A stretch of 12,748 nucleotides of DNA from Candidatus Zipacnadia bacterium. GTDB taxonomy: Bacteria; Armatimonadota; Zipacnadia; Zipacnadales; Zipacnadaceae. The notes below the pieces were generated by a model. That model was not told the DNA's origin. It saw nothing but the letters and a program-made list of their open reading frames with translations, and searched no databases. The stretch covers positions 1-12,748 of the forward strand of contig JALGTI010000057.1 of NCBI GenBank assembly GCA_029821455.1, in the 5' to 3' direction. Each line of letters begins with the position of its first letter. Position 1 is the first letter of the stretch. The position numbers and the translations under genes were made by a program. This document shows positions 1 to 7,488 of this stretch, one piece after another.

Positions 1-836
1 AGATGCTGGCTACTGGAGTAGATCTGGTACACGTCTTCGCGCAGATCAGGGGGCCACCTCAAGTCTCCATATGCTTCAGGAGATAGGTACATGATCTCAC
101 TGAAGCCCACAATGATGTTGAGCGGCGTTCGGAGCTCGTGACTGACGTTAGCGACAAACTGCTCCTTTGCCAAGCGTGCCTCCTGGGCATGCTTGCGTGC
201 GACAAGCAGTTCGCGTCGTGCGCGCTGGAGAATGGCATTGGTGGCGCTCAGTGATTTTAGAGCGCGACTCAGCTCGAACTGACGGTCGCGCGATACGTCG
301 AGCAGGCGATCTGCTCGCTGCTGCATGGTCCAGGCCCATCCGAGTGCCGTGTATAGGGTTCGACAGACGAGCCAGGCCATTGCTCCGCTGCACGTCAGGA
401 GTGCGAGCAGCTCCTCGACCGGATAGCGCCGGGCTCCAATGTGTGTGAGTAGTCCGACATTGATGAAGATCACCCCGCCAGCCGCGAACCCGCTCATTGG
501 TATCAACAGCGTGTTGATCACGGCCAGGAGTAGCCCCACAAATGGAAGCCACGGGTTGCCCAGTAACCACATGCTGGCCGACGTGCCGGCAGTCAGTCCC
601 CAGACGAGAAGGTGTCTTGCCAGTCGCTGATGAGCTCTGTTGACACGGGTGACGACTGCGCCAAGAAGAGCGAGTAGTAAGAGAAGGATGAAGGGCATGG
701 CCGGAAAGGGCTGACGCCGCACAAGCAAAGTTGCCCACGTACTACCGACCCAAACGCAGAGAAGGCCGACCTGACCCACGAGCTGACCACGCAGCTCAGC
801 CAGGTTGTCCTCAGAACCAGATGTAGTGTTGCTCAT
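1..836 (-). CDS. Membrane sensor histidine kinase, N-terminal part (C-terminus cut by window edge)
   Basis: Reading the minus strand from the ATG at 836-834 gives 278 uninterrupted codons running off the window start. The first ~170 residues hold five or six hydrophobic segments (about 19-39, 44-65, 75-92, 95-133 as one or two, 141-170), so the sensor part is membrane-embedded with no large extracellular domain. A charged, probably coiled-coil stretch follows (about 171-225), then the HisKA H-box VSHELRTPLN with phospho-acceptor His233. The ATP-binding HATPase domain must lie outside the window. It should autophosphorylate and pass phosphate to a response regulator not seen here. A weak SD (GGGAG, nine bases upstream) supports the start. 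The MFS gene lies 163 bp upstream on the same strand, but a separate promoter is likely. The signal sensed cannot be told from sequence. Confidence 0.88.
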   Translation of the reverse strand, partial: MSNTTSGSEDNLAELRGQLVGQVGLLCVWVGSTWATLLVRRQPFPAMPFILLLLLALLGAVVTRVNRAHQRLARHLLVWGLTAGTSASMWLLGNPWLPFVGLLLAVINTLLIPMSGFAAGGVIFINVGLLTHIGARRYPVEELLALLTCSGAMAWLVCRTLYTALGWAWTMQQRADRLLDVSRDRQFELSRALKSLSATNAILQRARRELLVARKHAQEARLAKEQFVANVSHELRTPLNIIVGFSEIMYLSPEAYGDLRWPPDLREDVYQIYSSSQH

Positions 837-869
837 AATAGCAATCTCCCAACGACGATGCTACAGGTG

Positions 870-898
870 ATTTTACGCTGGAGGTGACATAACTGCAA
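870..898 (-). promoter_or_regulatory. Candidate sigma70-type promoter of the histidine kinase gene
   Basis: On the minus strand, TTGCAG (898-893) and TAAAAT (875-870) are 17 bases apart. Transcription would begin near 863, giving a leader of about 27 bases before the kinase ATG. The -10 is good (5/6) and the -35 only moderate. The -35 coincides with a palindrome (893-906), which could be an operator. Confidence 0.45.
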
Positions 899-906
899 AG
901 TTGCAG
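893..906. repeat. Small palindrome over the kinase -35 box
   Basis: CTGCAA-AG-TTGCAG is a perfect 6-bp inverted repeat with a 2-base centre. It overlaps the predicted -35 element of the histidine kinase promoter, a natural site for a repressor or activator. The binding protein is unknown and chance occurrence is possible. Confidence 0.35.
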
Positions 907-999
907 AGAGCAGGGAGGGGGGTGACGACCAGGATAGTCTTCTATGGAGATCCTGCAGAGGCTTGCGGGGCCACGGATCGCTGTGGAAGCGCGGATAGT

Positions 1000-2298
1000 C
1001 TATACCTCCGCCTGTTCTGGATCTCGAACGAAGGCCAGCAGTAGCCCGATCGAGACGGCTGTCGTGGCCGTGACGAGGATCCAGGGGTATTTCGGGTTTG
1101 CCGCGTAGAGGTATCCGCCGCTGAGCGATGCGATTACAAGCGGCACAATAGTGAGTAAACCGACGCCTGGTCCGCCGGTGCCACCCGAGGCGGCTCCGAG
1201 TGCAAGTGTCCCGCTCCCAATGACAGCCATGACGCGACCACGGATTGCTCTGGGGACGCTATCGGCTATTAGGGCAGTGCACGCAGGGATGAAGAATGCG
1301 GTAGCCACGGCAAGCGCTGCCCGGATTAGAAGTACGGCGCCGAAGCTGGCTGCCAGTAGGAACGAAGGGATAGCAACCAGGGAGACCAGGAGCGCAGCCA
1401 GTAGAAGCCGAGTCTTGCCGTAGCGGTCGACCAGCCGGCCGGCAGGGATGTAGATCAGATTTCGCGCCGACGTTTCTACTAGCAGGATAAGCCCCCACTC
1501 CGCAGCCGAGATGTGCATTTCCTCTACTGCGTATACGACCCAGAAAGGGCTGGCGAAAGCGTTGGCAACAAATCCAAGAACAACGATGGCAGCCAGCGCG
1601 CACAGCGATCGAGGGAGCTGGCTCAGCGTCTCTGGAATACTGGCGTAGGCCGACGTGAGCGTCGTCATGAGTTGCGATAGGGTGAGTTTCTCGGATAACC
1701 GGGGAGCTGTCTCGCTGAGGAAGCGGCGGTTTACGGTGGCGGAGACGAAGGCAAACAGTGCCATTACTGCGTAGAGCGCCTGCATCCCTGACGTGACACC
1801 GAACGTGTCAAGGGCAAGACCGGCGGCGTAGGGTGAGAGCATGGCCACGGTTCCCGTGATCATGCGCATGGTCGCCACACCCCTGGCGCGAGTGGCCGGT
1901 GAGAGCGAGTCGGCCACGATGGCTGACGAGGGTGGAAACTGGAAGACCATGAAACCCAGGAGCAGGCTCCCCAGCGCGACCAGATGCCACGTTGGGGCGA
2001 ATACGTAGAGTAGCAACACAAGGCCCGAGAGATAGCCCGCGAGGGAGATCAGCTTCACACGTCCTGCCACATCGGTGAGGTAACCGGCGATCGGAAATAC
2101 GAGCAGCCCTGCCAGCGGGCCCAGCGAGTTGATGAAGCCGATCTGGGCAGGTTCTCCTCCAAGGGACAGGACATAGAGTGAGGCATAGGGAAACACCATG
2201 CTGCGGCAAAACATGCCGAGGGCACCCGTCACTGTGAGCACCAGGATGTTGCCGTGCATGAACCCCGAGGCGTCGCGTAGTAATCTCAGCTTGGACAT
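1000..2298 (-). CDS. Major facilitator superfamily (MFS) permease
   Basis: The 432-residue product is strongly hydrophobic, with about twelve predicted membrane segments in two halves split by a hydrophilic loop near residues 190-230. Each half carries the MFS motif A loop: GYLTDVAGR (72-80) and GRLVDRYGK (287-295), the family's G-x-x-x-D-x-x-G-[RK] signature between TM2-3 and TM8-9. The length is typical of secondary H+-coupled transporters. The gene diverges from a PdxA2/acid-sugar-kinase pair, so uptake of the C4 acid that those enzymes use is possible. The sequence also resembles efflux-type MFS proteins, so direction and substrate remain open. The start at 2298 lies only about five bases after the predicted transcription start and has no SD, suggesting a nearly leaderless mRNA. 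Confidence 0.9.
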   Translation of the reverse strand: MSKLRLLRDASGFMHGNILVLTVTGALGMFCRSMVFPYASLYVLSLGGEPAQIGFINSLGPLAGLLVFPIAGYLTDVAGRVKLISLAGYLSGLVLLLYVFAPTWHLVALGSLLLGFMVFQFPPSSAIVADSLSPATRARGVATMRMITGTVAMLSPYAAGLALDTFGVTSGMQALYAVMALFAFVSATVNRRFLSETAPRLSEKLTLSQLMTTLTSAYASIPETLSQLPRSLCALAAIVVLGFVANAFASPFWVVYAVEEMHISAAEWGLILLVETSARNLIYIPAGRLVDRYGKTRLLLAALLVSLVAIPSFLLAASFGAVLLIRAALAVATAFFIPACTALIADSVPRAIRGRVMAVIGSGTLALGAASGGTGGPGVGLLTIVPLVIASLSGGYLYAANPKYPWILVTATTAVSIGLLLAFVRDPEQAEV

Positions 2299-2309
2299 GG
2301 GTTAACTGG

Positions 2310-2338
2310 AGTATAATGCTTACTTGGGCCGGAGGCAA
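2310..2338 (-). promoter_or_regulatory. Sigma70-type promoter of the MFS gene, giving a nearly leaderless mRNA
   Basis: On the minus strand TTGCCT (2338-2333) and TATACT (2315-2310) are exactly 17 bases apart. A start of transcription six to seven bases after the -10 falls within about five bases of the ATG (2298-2296), leaving no room for a ribosome binding site. Confidence 0.55.
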
Positions 2339-2679
2339 GGGCCTGAGCCGGCAGTTCAAAGCACGTGAGCTTTCCGACAGGCTGTGTATCTGGGCCTCGC
2401 CATGCCACGCTCTTGGCAAAGGCTCCGGTGCGAGATGCTGATTAGCTGTGGCGGCAGGCGTCTACTCGAGGCTCTCGATGTGCGGCGAGACTCCGCTGCG
2501 CCGTATGGGGAAAGAGGGGCCTGGTTGAGGTCGCAGCGATGGTGCGGTAGGGCGAGTCCGCGTATTGCTGTTATTGGGCCAACAGGCGGACGAAGGGTTG
2601 CCCGCGGGGGTGGTGTTTATTTCAATTGGGACGGCATCGCGTCGAGCAGGAGTTCAGCGGACACGTTGCGGCGGGCGTC
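2339..2679. other. Non-coding stretch between divergent promoters; nothing recognised
   Basis: This GC-rich region lies between the divergent MFS and PdxA2 promoters. The open frames in it have no SD site and no recognisable domain and look Arg-rich in the way random GC-rich frames do. I found no tRNA, no known riboswitch core and no clear repeat. It may hold regulatory sites for the divergent genes. Confidence 0.5.
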
Positions 2680-2709
2680 TTGCACAGCCATCAGGATGGA
2701 TGATATAAT
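2680..2709 (+). promoter_or_regulatory. Promoter of the pdxA2-kinase operon
   Basis: TTGCAC (2680-2685) and a perfect TATAAT (2704-2709) with an 18-base spacer. Transcription would start near 2716, leaving a leader of about 75 bases before the ATG at 2792, which has an ideal AGGAGG at 2781-2786. Confidence 0.65.
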
Positions 2710-2791
2710 GTCGCCGTAAGTGTGACGATCGGAGCGGCGAGCCTGGACGGTCGTTCTGCGGTGTTATCGACACTGTTATCAGGAGGTTCTG

Positions 2792-3829
2792 ATGGAATTT
2801 CGCGGTCGAGACGCGGCCTTGACGACTGGACGCCATCTGGTGGCCATTACGATGGGAGACCCTGCCGGTATTGGCCCGGAGTTGTGCTTGCGGGCACTGA
2901 GCGAGCCGATTGTGCTGGAAGAGTGTGTCCCGGTTGTATTCGGAGATGCAAGCGTGCTAAGCCGTGTGGCCAGACAATGTGGTCTTGCCGAACCGGAGAA
3001 TGTGCTAGCGCTCGCGGAGTGGCAGGCCAATCGCGGGGATCAGAGCTCTGTGGTTGTCGACTGCGGAGCAATCGCGGCCGAAGGTGTTCGACCAGGTGTG
3101 ATCGACGCGGCTCACGGTCGTGCCGCATACATCTATATCGAGACGGCCATTCAAGCAGCTCTTGCGGGCCGTGTGGCAGCTGTGGTTACGGCTCCTATCC
3201 ACAAGGAGGCGCTACACCAGTCTGGCGTCCCTTATCCTGGGCATACCGAGATTCTCGCCGCGCTCACTGGGGCCAAGCGAGTATGCATGATGCTTGCCTC
3301 AGAGGAGATCACGGTTGGCTTCGCCACCACCCACATTGGGCTGGCTGATGTGGCGCACCGGCTCTCGGTCGAGCGGGTGCTCGACGTAATCGAGCTGACC
3401 GCGGCCGCGATGTCGCGCGCACTGGGCCGAAAGCCGAAGATTGGCGTATGCGGCCTGAACCCTCACGCCGGCGAGCACGGTCTTTTCGGGCAGATGGAGG
3501 AACAACGTTTCATCGAGCCTGCAGTTGCTGAAGGGCGGGCCAGGGGACTTGATGTGCTCGGTCCGTTGCCCCCCGATGCTGCCTTCCTGCCGGCGACGAG
3601 GGCAAGAGTAGATGCATTTGTGGCCATGTATCATGATCAGGGTCACATCCCGTTCAAGATGTTGGCTTTTGATACTGGCGTCAACGTGACGTTAGGTCTG
3701 CCGATCATCCGCACGTCTGTTGACCACGGGACGGCCTTTGATATCGCGTGGTCGGGGAAGGCGAGCCCCAACAGCTTGTACCAGGCTGTACACTGGGCTT
3801 TGCGCCTTGCTTCGGGCAAGTCTGCATGA
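2792..3829 (+). CDS. pdxA2: PdxA2-type 4-phospho-D-threonate/D-erythronate dehydrogenase (PdxA family)
   Basis: The 345-residue protein is a full-length PdxA-family NAD-dependent oxidative decarboxylase. It opens with AITMGDPAGIGPE (18-30), has the divalent-metal histidines in the family contexts GHTE (His151), ATTH (His181) and YHDQG (His281), and near the C-terminus has LGLPIIRTSVDHGTAFDIA. Classical PdxA makes 3-amino-2-oxopropyl phosphate in vitamin B6 synthesis. The PdxA2 branch acts on 4-phosphorylated C4 sugar acids, giving dihydroxyacetone phosphate, CO2 and NADH. The overlapping DUF1537 kinase next door makes the PdxA2 role much more likely; no other B6 genes are present. The start is set by AGGAGG five bases upstream of the ATG. 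The enzyme should be cytoplasmic and homodimeric like its relatives. Confidence 0.9.
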   Translation: MEFRGRDAALTTGRHLVAITMGDPAGIGPELCLRALSEPIVLEECVPVVFGDASVLSRVARQCGLAEPENVLALAEWQANRGDQSSVVVDCGAIAAEGVRPGVIDAAHGRAAYIYIETAIQAALAGRVAAVVTAPIHKEALHQSGVPYPGHTEILAALTGAKRVCMMLASEEITVGFATTHIGLADVAHRLSVERVLDVIELTAAAMSRALGRKPKIGVCGLNPHAGEHGLFGQMEEQRFIEPAVAEGRARGLDVLGPLPPDAAFLPATRARVDAFVAMYHDQGHIPFKMLAFDTGVNVTLGLPIIRTSVDHGTAFDIAWSGKASPNSLYQAVHWALRLASGKSA

Positions 3830-5001
3830 TCGCTGTCATTGCCGACGACCTGACTGGTGCGGCAGAACTCGCTGGCGTTGCATACCGTCATGGGCTGGTG
3901 TCCGAGGTCCAGACAGTCTTCGACCTTGACGCCGATGTTGACCTTACTGCAATCAACGTTGGCACACGTTTGTCAACGGCCGAGGAAGCACGTCGTCGAG
4001 TCGCTGCAGCGGCCCAGGTGTGCCGGGAGCGGGGCATCGCGCACATCTACAAGAAAGTCGACTCGGTTCTACGCGGACACGTGATTGTGGAGCTCGCCGC
4101 ACTGATGGAGACCTGGGGGGCAGACCGCGCATTTCTCCTTCCCGCGAATCCTTCCCTGGGTCGCACGGTTGTGAGTGGACACTATAGGATTTGCGGCATC
4201 CCGCTCGATCACACGGACTTCGCTCGGGATCCGGTTTATCCGGCCTCAACGGACGAGGTGCTGGGGATACTCAGACCGAGCGAAGTCTTCCCGGTTCATC
4301 TTTGCCGATTGGGTGCGCCTTTGCCAGCGCATGGTATCCTGGTTGGAGATGCCGCTACTTCGTCTGATGTGCTCTCATGGGCCCGTTGCCTGGATCAAAC
4401 TGTCGTGCCTGCGGGAGCATCTGAGTTCTTCGGCGCCTATCTCCGTGAGCTCGGCCATCGTCCTCTTGTTCGTCCGGTGGGTGTGCTCACGCCTCCGGTG
4501 GATGCGCTCTCGCTGTTCGTCTCAGGTAGTTCATCCGCAACGAGCCGCTCGTTCTGTCGACAGTGTGAGTCTTCTGACATCCCCATTGTGCGCATTCCCC
4601 TGGAGCTGCTCGAGGGAAGCGGAGAGACAGACAGGCTGATGCGGGTGTGGTCCGAAGGCGTGTTGTCGGCGTTCGACCACCATGAAGTGGTGGTTGCCGC
4701 GATTGACAGACCCCCGATGAATGTCTCGGGACCAGGAAATGGGCTGAGCGAGTATCTGGCAGATTGCGCGGCCCGCGTGCTGGACGCCCGATCCATAGAG
4801 TTTGTGTTTGTTGAGGGAGGAGAGACTGCGGCGGCGTTGGTCCGACGACTGGGTTGGACCCGGCTGTGGGTTGAGGCGGAGTTGGCACCGGGTATTGTCT
4901 CGCTGCGAGTTCCTGGCGCTGCTGGCCCCACGCTAACGATGAAACCCGGGAGCTATACCTGGCCGAACGCGGTGTGGGCACTGGTCCGGCGGTTTTCTTG
5001 A
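3826..5001 (+). CDS. Four-carbon acid sugar kinase (DUF1537 family; D-threonate/D-erythronate kinase-like)
   Basis: I place the start at the ATG that overlaps the pdxA2 stop (ATGA, 3826-3829). It puts the family's N-terminal IADDLTGA at residues 5-12; an upstream start would add 26 residues that only repeat pdxA2 sequence in another frame. The product is 391 residues, normal for the family. The N-terminal sugar-acid domain (about 1-228) includes KKVDSVLRG (76-84). The C-terminal nucleotide-binding domain (about 229-391) has FVSGSSSAT, EGGET (330-334) and MKPGSY (372-377), which recall the family's glycine-rich ATP site. It should phosphorylate O-4 of D-threonate or D-erythronate, feeding PdxA2. 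Translation is probably coupled to pdxA2. The exact stereoisomer cannot be decided here. Confidence 0.88.
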   Translation: MIAVIADDLTGAAELAGVAYRHGLVSEVQTVFDLDADVDLTAINVGTRLSTAEEARRRVAAAAQVCRERGIAHIYKKVDSVLRGHVIVELAALMETWGADRAFLLPANPSLGRTVVSGHYRICGIPLDHTDFARDPVYPASTDEVLGILRPSEVFPVHLCRLGAPLPAHGILVGDAATSSDVLSWARCLDQTVVPAGASEFFGAYLRELGHRPLVRPVGVLTPPVDALSLFVSGSSSATSRSFCRQCESSDIPIVRIPLELLEGSGETDRLMRVWSEGVLSAFDHHEVVVAAIDRPPMNVSGPGNGLSEYLADCAARVLDARSIEFVFVEGGETAAALVRRLGWTRLWVEAELAPGIVSLRVPGAAGPTLTMKPGSYTWPNAVWALVRRFS

Positions 5002-5066
5002 CTATGCGGCGTTGAGGATCTCCTGATCGTCGTTTCCAGCCACTGACTGCTGTTTCCATCATGTTG

Positions 5067-5087
5067 TGTGACTCCTGACTAGTCACA
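5067..5087. repeat. Inverted repeat upstream of the tandem promoters
   Basis: TGTGACT (5067-5073) and AGTCACA (5081-5087) form perfect 7-bp arms around a 7-base centre. The site ends ten bases before the first -35 box. It has no following T-run, so it is more like an operator than a terminator for the upstream kinase gene. Confidence 0.5.
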
Positions 5088-5096
5088 GTCGTGCTA

Positions 5097-5125
5097 TTGA
5101 CAAAGTGCAATTAGTGTAGTAGAAT
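5097..5125 (+). promoter_or_regulatory. Promoter P1 of the padR operon
   Basis: TTGACA (5097-5102, perfect) and TAGAAT (5120-5125) with an optimal 17-base spacer. The spacer carries TAGTGT at the same offset as in the downstream promoter P2. Confidence 0.72.
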
Positions 5126-5187
5126 ATGTTTTGTTGATGGGAAGATCGGCCGCTCAGCGGAATCTGGTCATTTTGAAGGGGTGTCTA

Positions 5188-5216
5188 TTGACATTTGGCA
5201 CATAGTGTGTTATAGT
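5188..5216 (+). promoter_or_regulatory. Promoter P2 of the padR operon, near-duplicate of P1
   Basis: TTGACA (5188-5193, perfect) and TATAGT (5211-5216) with a 17-base spacer, 91 bp downstream of P1. Both promoters share CTATTGACA, then nine bases, then TAGTGT. In P2 the spacer contains the short inverted repeat CACA-TAG-TGTG (5200-5210), a plausible binding site for the PadR regulator encoded just downstream. Transcription would start near 5223, about 28 bases before the padR start. Confidence 0.75.
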
Positions 5217-5250
5217 CCTGCGGGCTGGGATATATACAGGTGGAACAGGA

Positions 5251-5667
5251 TTGGCGGTGAATGAGGTGTCAAGACAAGGACAGGGTGGGGGCCACAGATG
5301 GCGGAGGAGGGGATGTTCCCGCCGTGCGGTTCGGTTCTTGGAGCCGACACTGCTGCTTTTGCTCCATCACGGGCCTGCCCACGGGTACACGTTGCTGGAA
5401 CAGCTTGGTGAGTTTGGCCTTGGCGAGCTGAACCCCAGTGTCGTTTACCGGGCGCTACGGGACATGGAGCGAAAAGGCTGGGTCACATCGGCCTGGGACG
5501 ACGAGGAGTCGCAGGGACCACCACGTCGGGTCTACCACCTGGCCAAGCTGGGCGAAACCGTGCTTGAGTGGTGGACGCAGGACCTACAGGGTACGCGGCA
5601 GATGATAGATCATTTGCTTGTGTCATATGGCGAACATGTCAGGGGAGACCATCGTGACAATCATTGA
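5251..5667 (+). CDS. PadR-family transcriptional regulator
   Basis: The product is up to 138 residues, with a winged-helix domain from about residue 30: LEPTLLLLLHHGPAHGYTLL, then LNPSVVYRALRDMERKGWV (recognition helix and wing), then PPRRVYHLAKLGETVL. These are characteristic of PadR proteins, which usually bind DNA as dimers and repress nearby genes until a ligand is bound. The first ~28 residues are basic and rich in Gly and Arg, unlike the usual short N-terminus. The start is ambiguous: TTG 5251 has AGGTGG seven bases upstream, GTG 5257 has AGGA six bases upstream. As first gene after the twin promoters it probably controls the whole operon, itself included. The next gene overlaps its end by 14 bases. 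Ligand unknown; metal or redox state is a guess from context. Confidence 0.87.
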   Translation: MAVNEVSRQGQGGGHRWRRRGCSRRAVRFLEPTLLLLLHHGPAHGYTLLEQLGEFGLGELNPSVVYRALRDMERKGWVTSAWDDEESQGPPRRVYHLAKLGETVLEWWTQDLQGTRQMIDHLLVSYGEHVRGDHRDNH

Positions 5668-6412
5668 TGCTCTACTGGACGACCTGGACGCCGACGTGCC
5701 GGTGCGCGAGGTGGTGGTTGGGGCCTTCTGGACAGCTGTGGTGTTGGATAGCGAGCCCCGCCGCTGCGGATTGGCATCGGTGTTACGGACGAGGTGCTAT
5801 GATGAGAACGGTGAGATCCCCGAGGCAGGAGGTCTGGCGCGCTACACTGCCCACGAACTGGCTGGCTGGCTACGTTCGTCCTCGCTGCTGCAGTCGGCGA
5901 TTGGGATGGCTGCCTACAATGCACTTCTTGATGTCGATGAGGATGCCTGCACCGAGAAGAACGCTGAGGACTTAGTAGTCGAGCGTGGGCAAGGGCGGCG
6001 AGTGGCGATTGTGGGGCATTTTCCGTTCGTTGAGCAGGTCAGGCAAACTGCCGCCGCGTGTTGGGTCCTGGAGCTAGAGCCGCGGCTCGGTGACTTTTCT
6101 GCGGAATGGGCAAAAGACTTAATTCCCCAGGCAGATGTGGTTGCGCTGACTGGGACATCGCTGCTCAATGGCACTTTCGATGGACTGCTGGATCTGTGCC
6201 GTGACGATGCATTTGTGGTAGTCCTCGGACCGAGTACCCCTTTGAGTCCTTTACTGCTTGATGCTGGGGCGGATGCTGTCTGTGGGACGCTCGTGACTGA
6301 CTCTGATCGGGTGGTTCACTCGGTATCGCAGGGAGCGCATTTCAGGCAAATCAAGCGTGCGGGTGGGTTACGCTTGCTGACATTAGAAAAAAACAAGGGA
6401 GAACAATGGTAG
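5654..6412 (+). CDS. DUF4213/DUF364 protein (putative heavy-metal-chelation domain)
   Basis: The GTG at 5654 is chosen because AGGGGAG (5641-5647) lies six bases before it; in-frame ATGs at 5627 and 5636 and TTG at 5618 are worse placed. The product has 252 residues. Residues ~1-85 match the DUF4213 (enolase N-terminal-like) pattern, including the stretch ending in AIGMAAYNALL. Residues ~105-245 match the DUF364 Rossmann-like domain, with RRVAIVGHFP, GTSLLNGT (167-174) and GPSTPLSP (192-199). Pfam names DUF364 a putative heavy-metal chelation domain; biochemical proof is thin. It overlaps padR by 14 bases and the Mrp gene by 7, so it is translated with them. In this setting a role in binding or delivering a metal to the NifX-like acceptors is a fair inference, not shown. 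Confidence 0.82.
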   Translation: MTIIDALLDDLDADVPVREVVVGAFWTAVVLDSEPRRCGLASVLRTRCYDENGEIPEAGGLARYTAHELAGWLRSSSLLQSAIGMAAYNALLDVDEDACTEKNAEDLVVERGQGRRVAIVGHFPFVEQVRQTAAACWVLELEPRLGDFSAEWAKDLIPQADVVALTGTSLLNGTFDGLLDLCRDDAFVVVLGPSTPLSPLLLDAGADAVCGTLVTDSDRVVHSVSQGAHFRQIKRAGGLRLLTLEKNKGEQW

Positions 6413-7488
6413 ACAAGGCGAAAGTTGTGGAGGCTCTGAAGGACGTTTACGATCCAGAACTCGGCAAGAACCTGGTCGAGCTGGGCATGGCGCGTGATAT
6501 AGTGGTTGAGGGCAGCATGGTCCGCTTCACGCTTGCATTGACGACGATGGGGTGCCCACTGCGGGACAGGATGACAGATGAGGCACGTGACGCGCTCCTG
6601 GCTGTGGATGGTGTCGAGAACGTGGAGATTGAATATCGTGAGATGACGGCCGAGGAGAAGGAGTCGATCATGCCGCAGCAGCAAAACAAGCCCCAGGCGG
6701 GTGCGGCGGAGCATCTGAACCACATCAAGAAGGTTGTAGCGGTGATGAGCGGCAAAGGCGGGGTCGGCAAGTCGTCGGTTGCCGCGATGCTGGCCGTGGC
6801 TTTGAGGCGCAAAGGGTTGGATGTCGGGGTGCTCGACGCGGATATCACCGGTCCGAGTATTCCCAAGATGTTCGGCCTCAATGGAACGCCGCCGATGGGC
6901 CCGGTGGGTATCCTGCCTGGGATGACGAGCACAGGTATCAAGGTGATGTCAATCAACCTGCTGCTACCCAGGGAGGATGAAGCTGTGATCTGGCGTGGTC
7001 CGCTGATTGGTGGTGCAATTCGACAGTTCTGGGGCGACGTTGTGTGGGGAGATTTGGATGTTCTGGTTGTGGACTTGCCGCCTGGCACCTCTGATGCCTC
7101 GCTAACGGTCATGCAGTCCATACCGCTGAACGGTGTGGTGCTGGTCACCTCGCCACAGGACCTGGCGGGTATGGTTGTCCGGAAAGCCGCTCGGATGGCG
7201 GAACAGCTCAAGATTCACATCGTCGGAGTTGTCGAGAATATGAGCTACGTCGTGTGCCCGAAGTGCGGTGAGGAGATTGAGGTATTTGGTCCGAGCCGTG
7301 CAGCGGAGACAGCAGCTCGGCTGGGATTGCCGCTCTTGGGAAGGCTGCCATTGCATTCCGAACTGGCGAAGCGCTGTGACGCTGGCGCGATTGAGCAGTA
7401 TGGGTTGGATGAATTCGCATCGATCGCGGAGACTATTGTAGGGAGTCTCTCCGAGACGCCGAGCACGCCGATCTTTAGCAAGAGATGA
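6406..7488 (+). CDS. mrp: Mrp/ApbC-type Fe-S cluster carrier P-loop ATPase with N-terminal MIP18 domain
   Basis: The 360-residue product has a MIP18/DUF59 domain (about 5-80) with its conserved cysteine in TTMGCPLRD (Cys50). A linker follows, then the Mrp/NBP35 ATPase with deviant Walker A SGKGGVGKS (115-123), switch region LDADITGPSIPKMFG, Walker B-like DVLVVDLPPGTSD and the cluster-binding CxxC (Cys284, Cys287) in VVCPKCGEEI. Relatives are dimers that hold a [4Fe-4S] cluster between the CxxC pairs and pass it to apo-proteins in an ATP-dependent way. The start ATG has AGGGAG six bases upstream and overlaps the DUF364 stop. The next gene starts in its stop (ATGA). A probable job here is loading or moving Fe-S or mixed-metal clusters for the NifX-like proteins. 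Confidence 0.93.
   Translation: MVDKAKVVEALKDVYDPELGKNLVELGMARDIVVEGSMVRFTLALTTMGCPLRDRMTDEARDALLAVDGVENVEIEYREMTAEEKESIMPQQQNKPQAGAAEHLNHIKKVVAVMSGKGGVGKSSVAAMLAVALRRKGLDVGVLDADITGPSIPKMFGLNGTPPMGPVGILPGMTSTGIKVMSINLLLPREDEAVIWRGPLIGGAIRQFWGDVVWGDLDVLVVDLPPGTSDASLTVMQSIPLNGVVLVTSPQDLAGMVVRKAARMAEQLKIHIVGVVENMSYVVCPKCGEEIEVFGPSRAAETAARLGLPLLGRLPLHSELAKRCDAGAIEQYGLDEFASIAETIVGSLSETPSTPIFSKR

Noticed and set aside
148..738. 196-codon minus-strand frame over the histidine kinase
   Set aside because: It is a shadow of the kinase in another frame: no domain, odd composition, whereas the kinase frame shows membrane helices and the H-box.
2384..2719. 111-codon plus-strand frame ahead of pdxA2
   Set aside because: No SD, no family, Arg-rich random-like content, and it runs over the pdxA2 promoter.
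5195..5212. Sigma54-type promoter (TGGCAC... before padR), as in Desulfovibrio orp operons
   Set aside because: The -12 GC is missing at the required spacing and the overlapping sigma70 boxes are near perfect.
5618..5653. Upstream starts (TTG 5618, ATG 5627, ATG 5636) for the DUF364 gene
   Set aside because: None has a good SD; GTG 5654 has AGGGGAG six bases upstream and the family match begins there.
6447..7211. 254-codon minus-strand frame opposite the Mrp gene
   Set aside because: Ser/Pro/Thr-rich antisense of a clear Mrp ATPase; no family and no SD.
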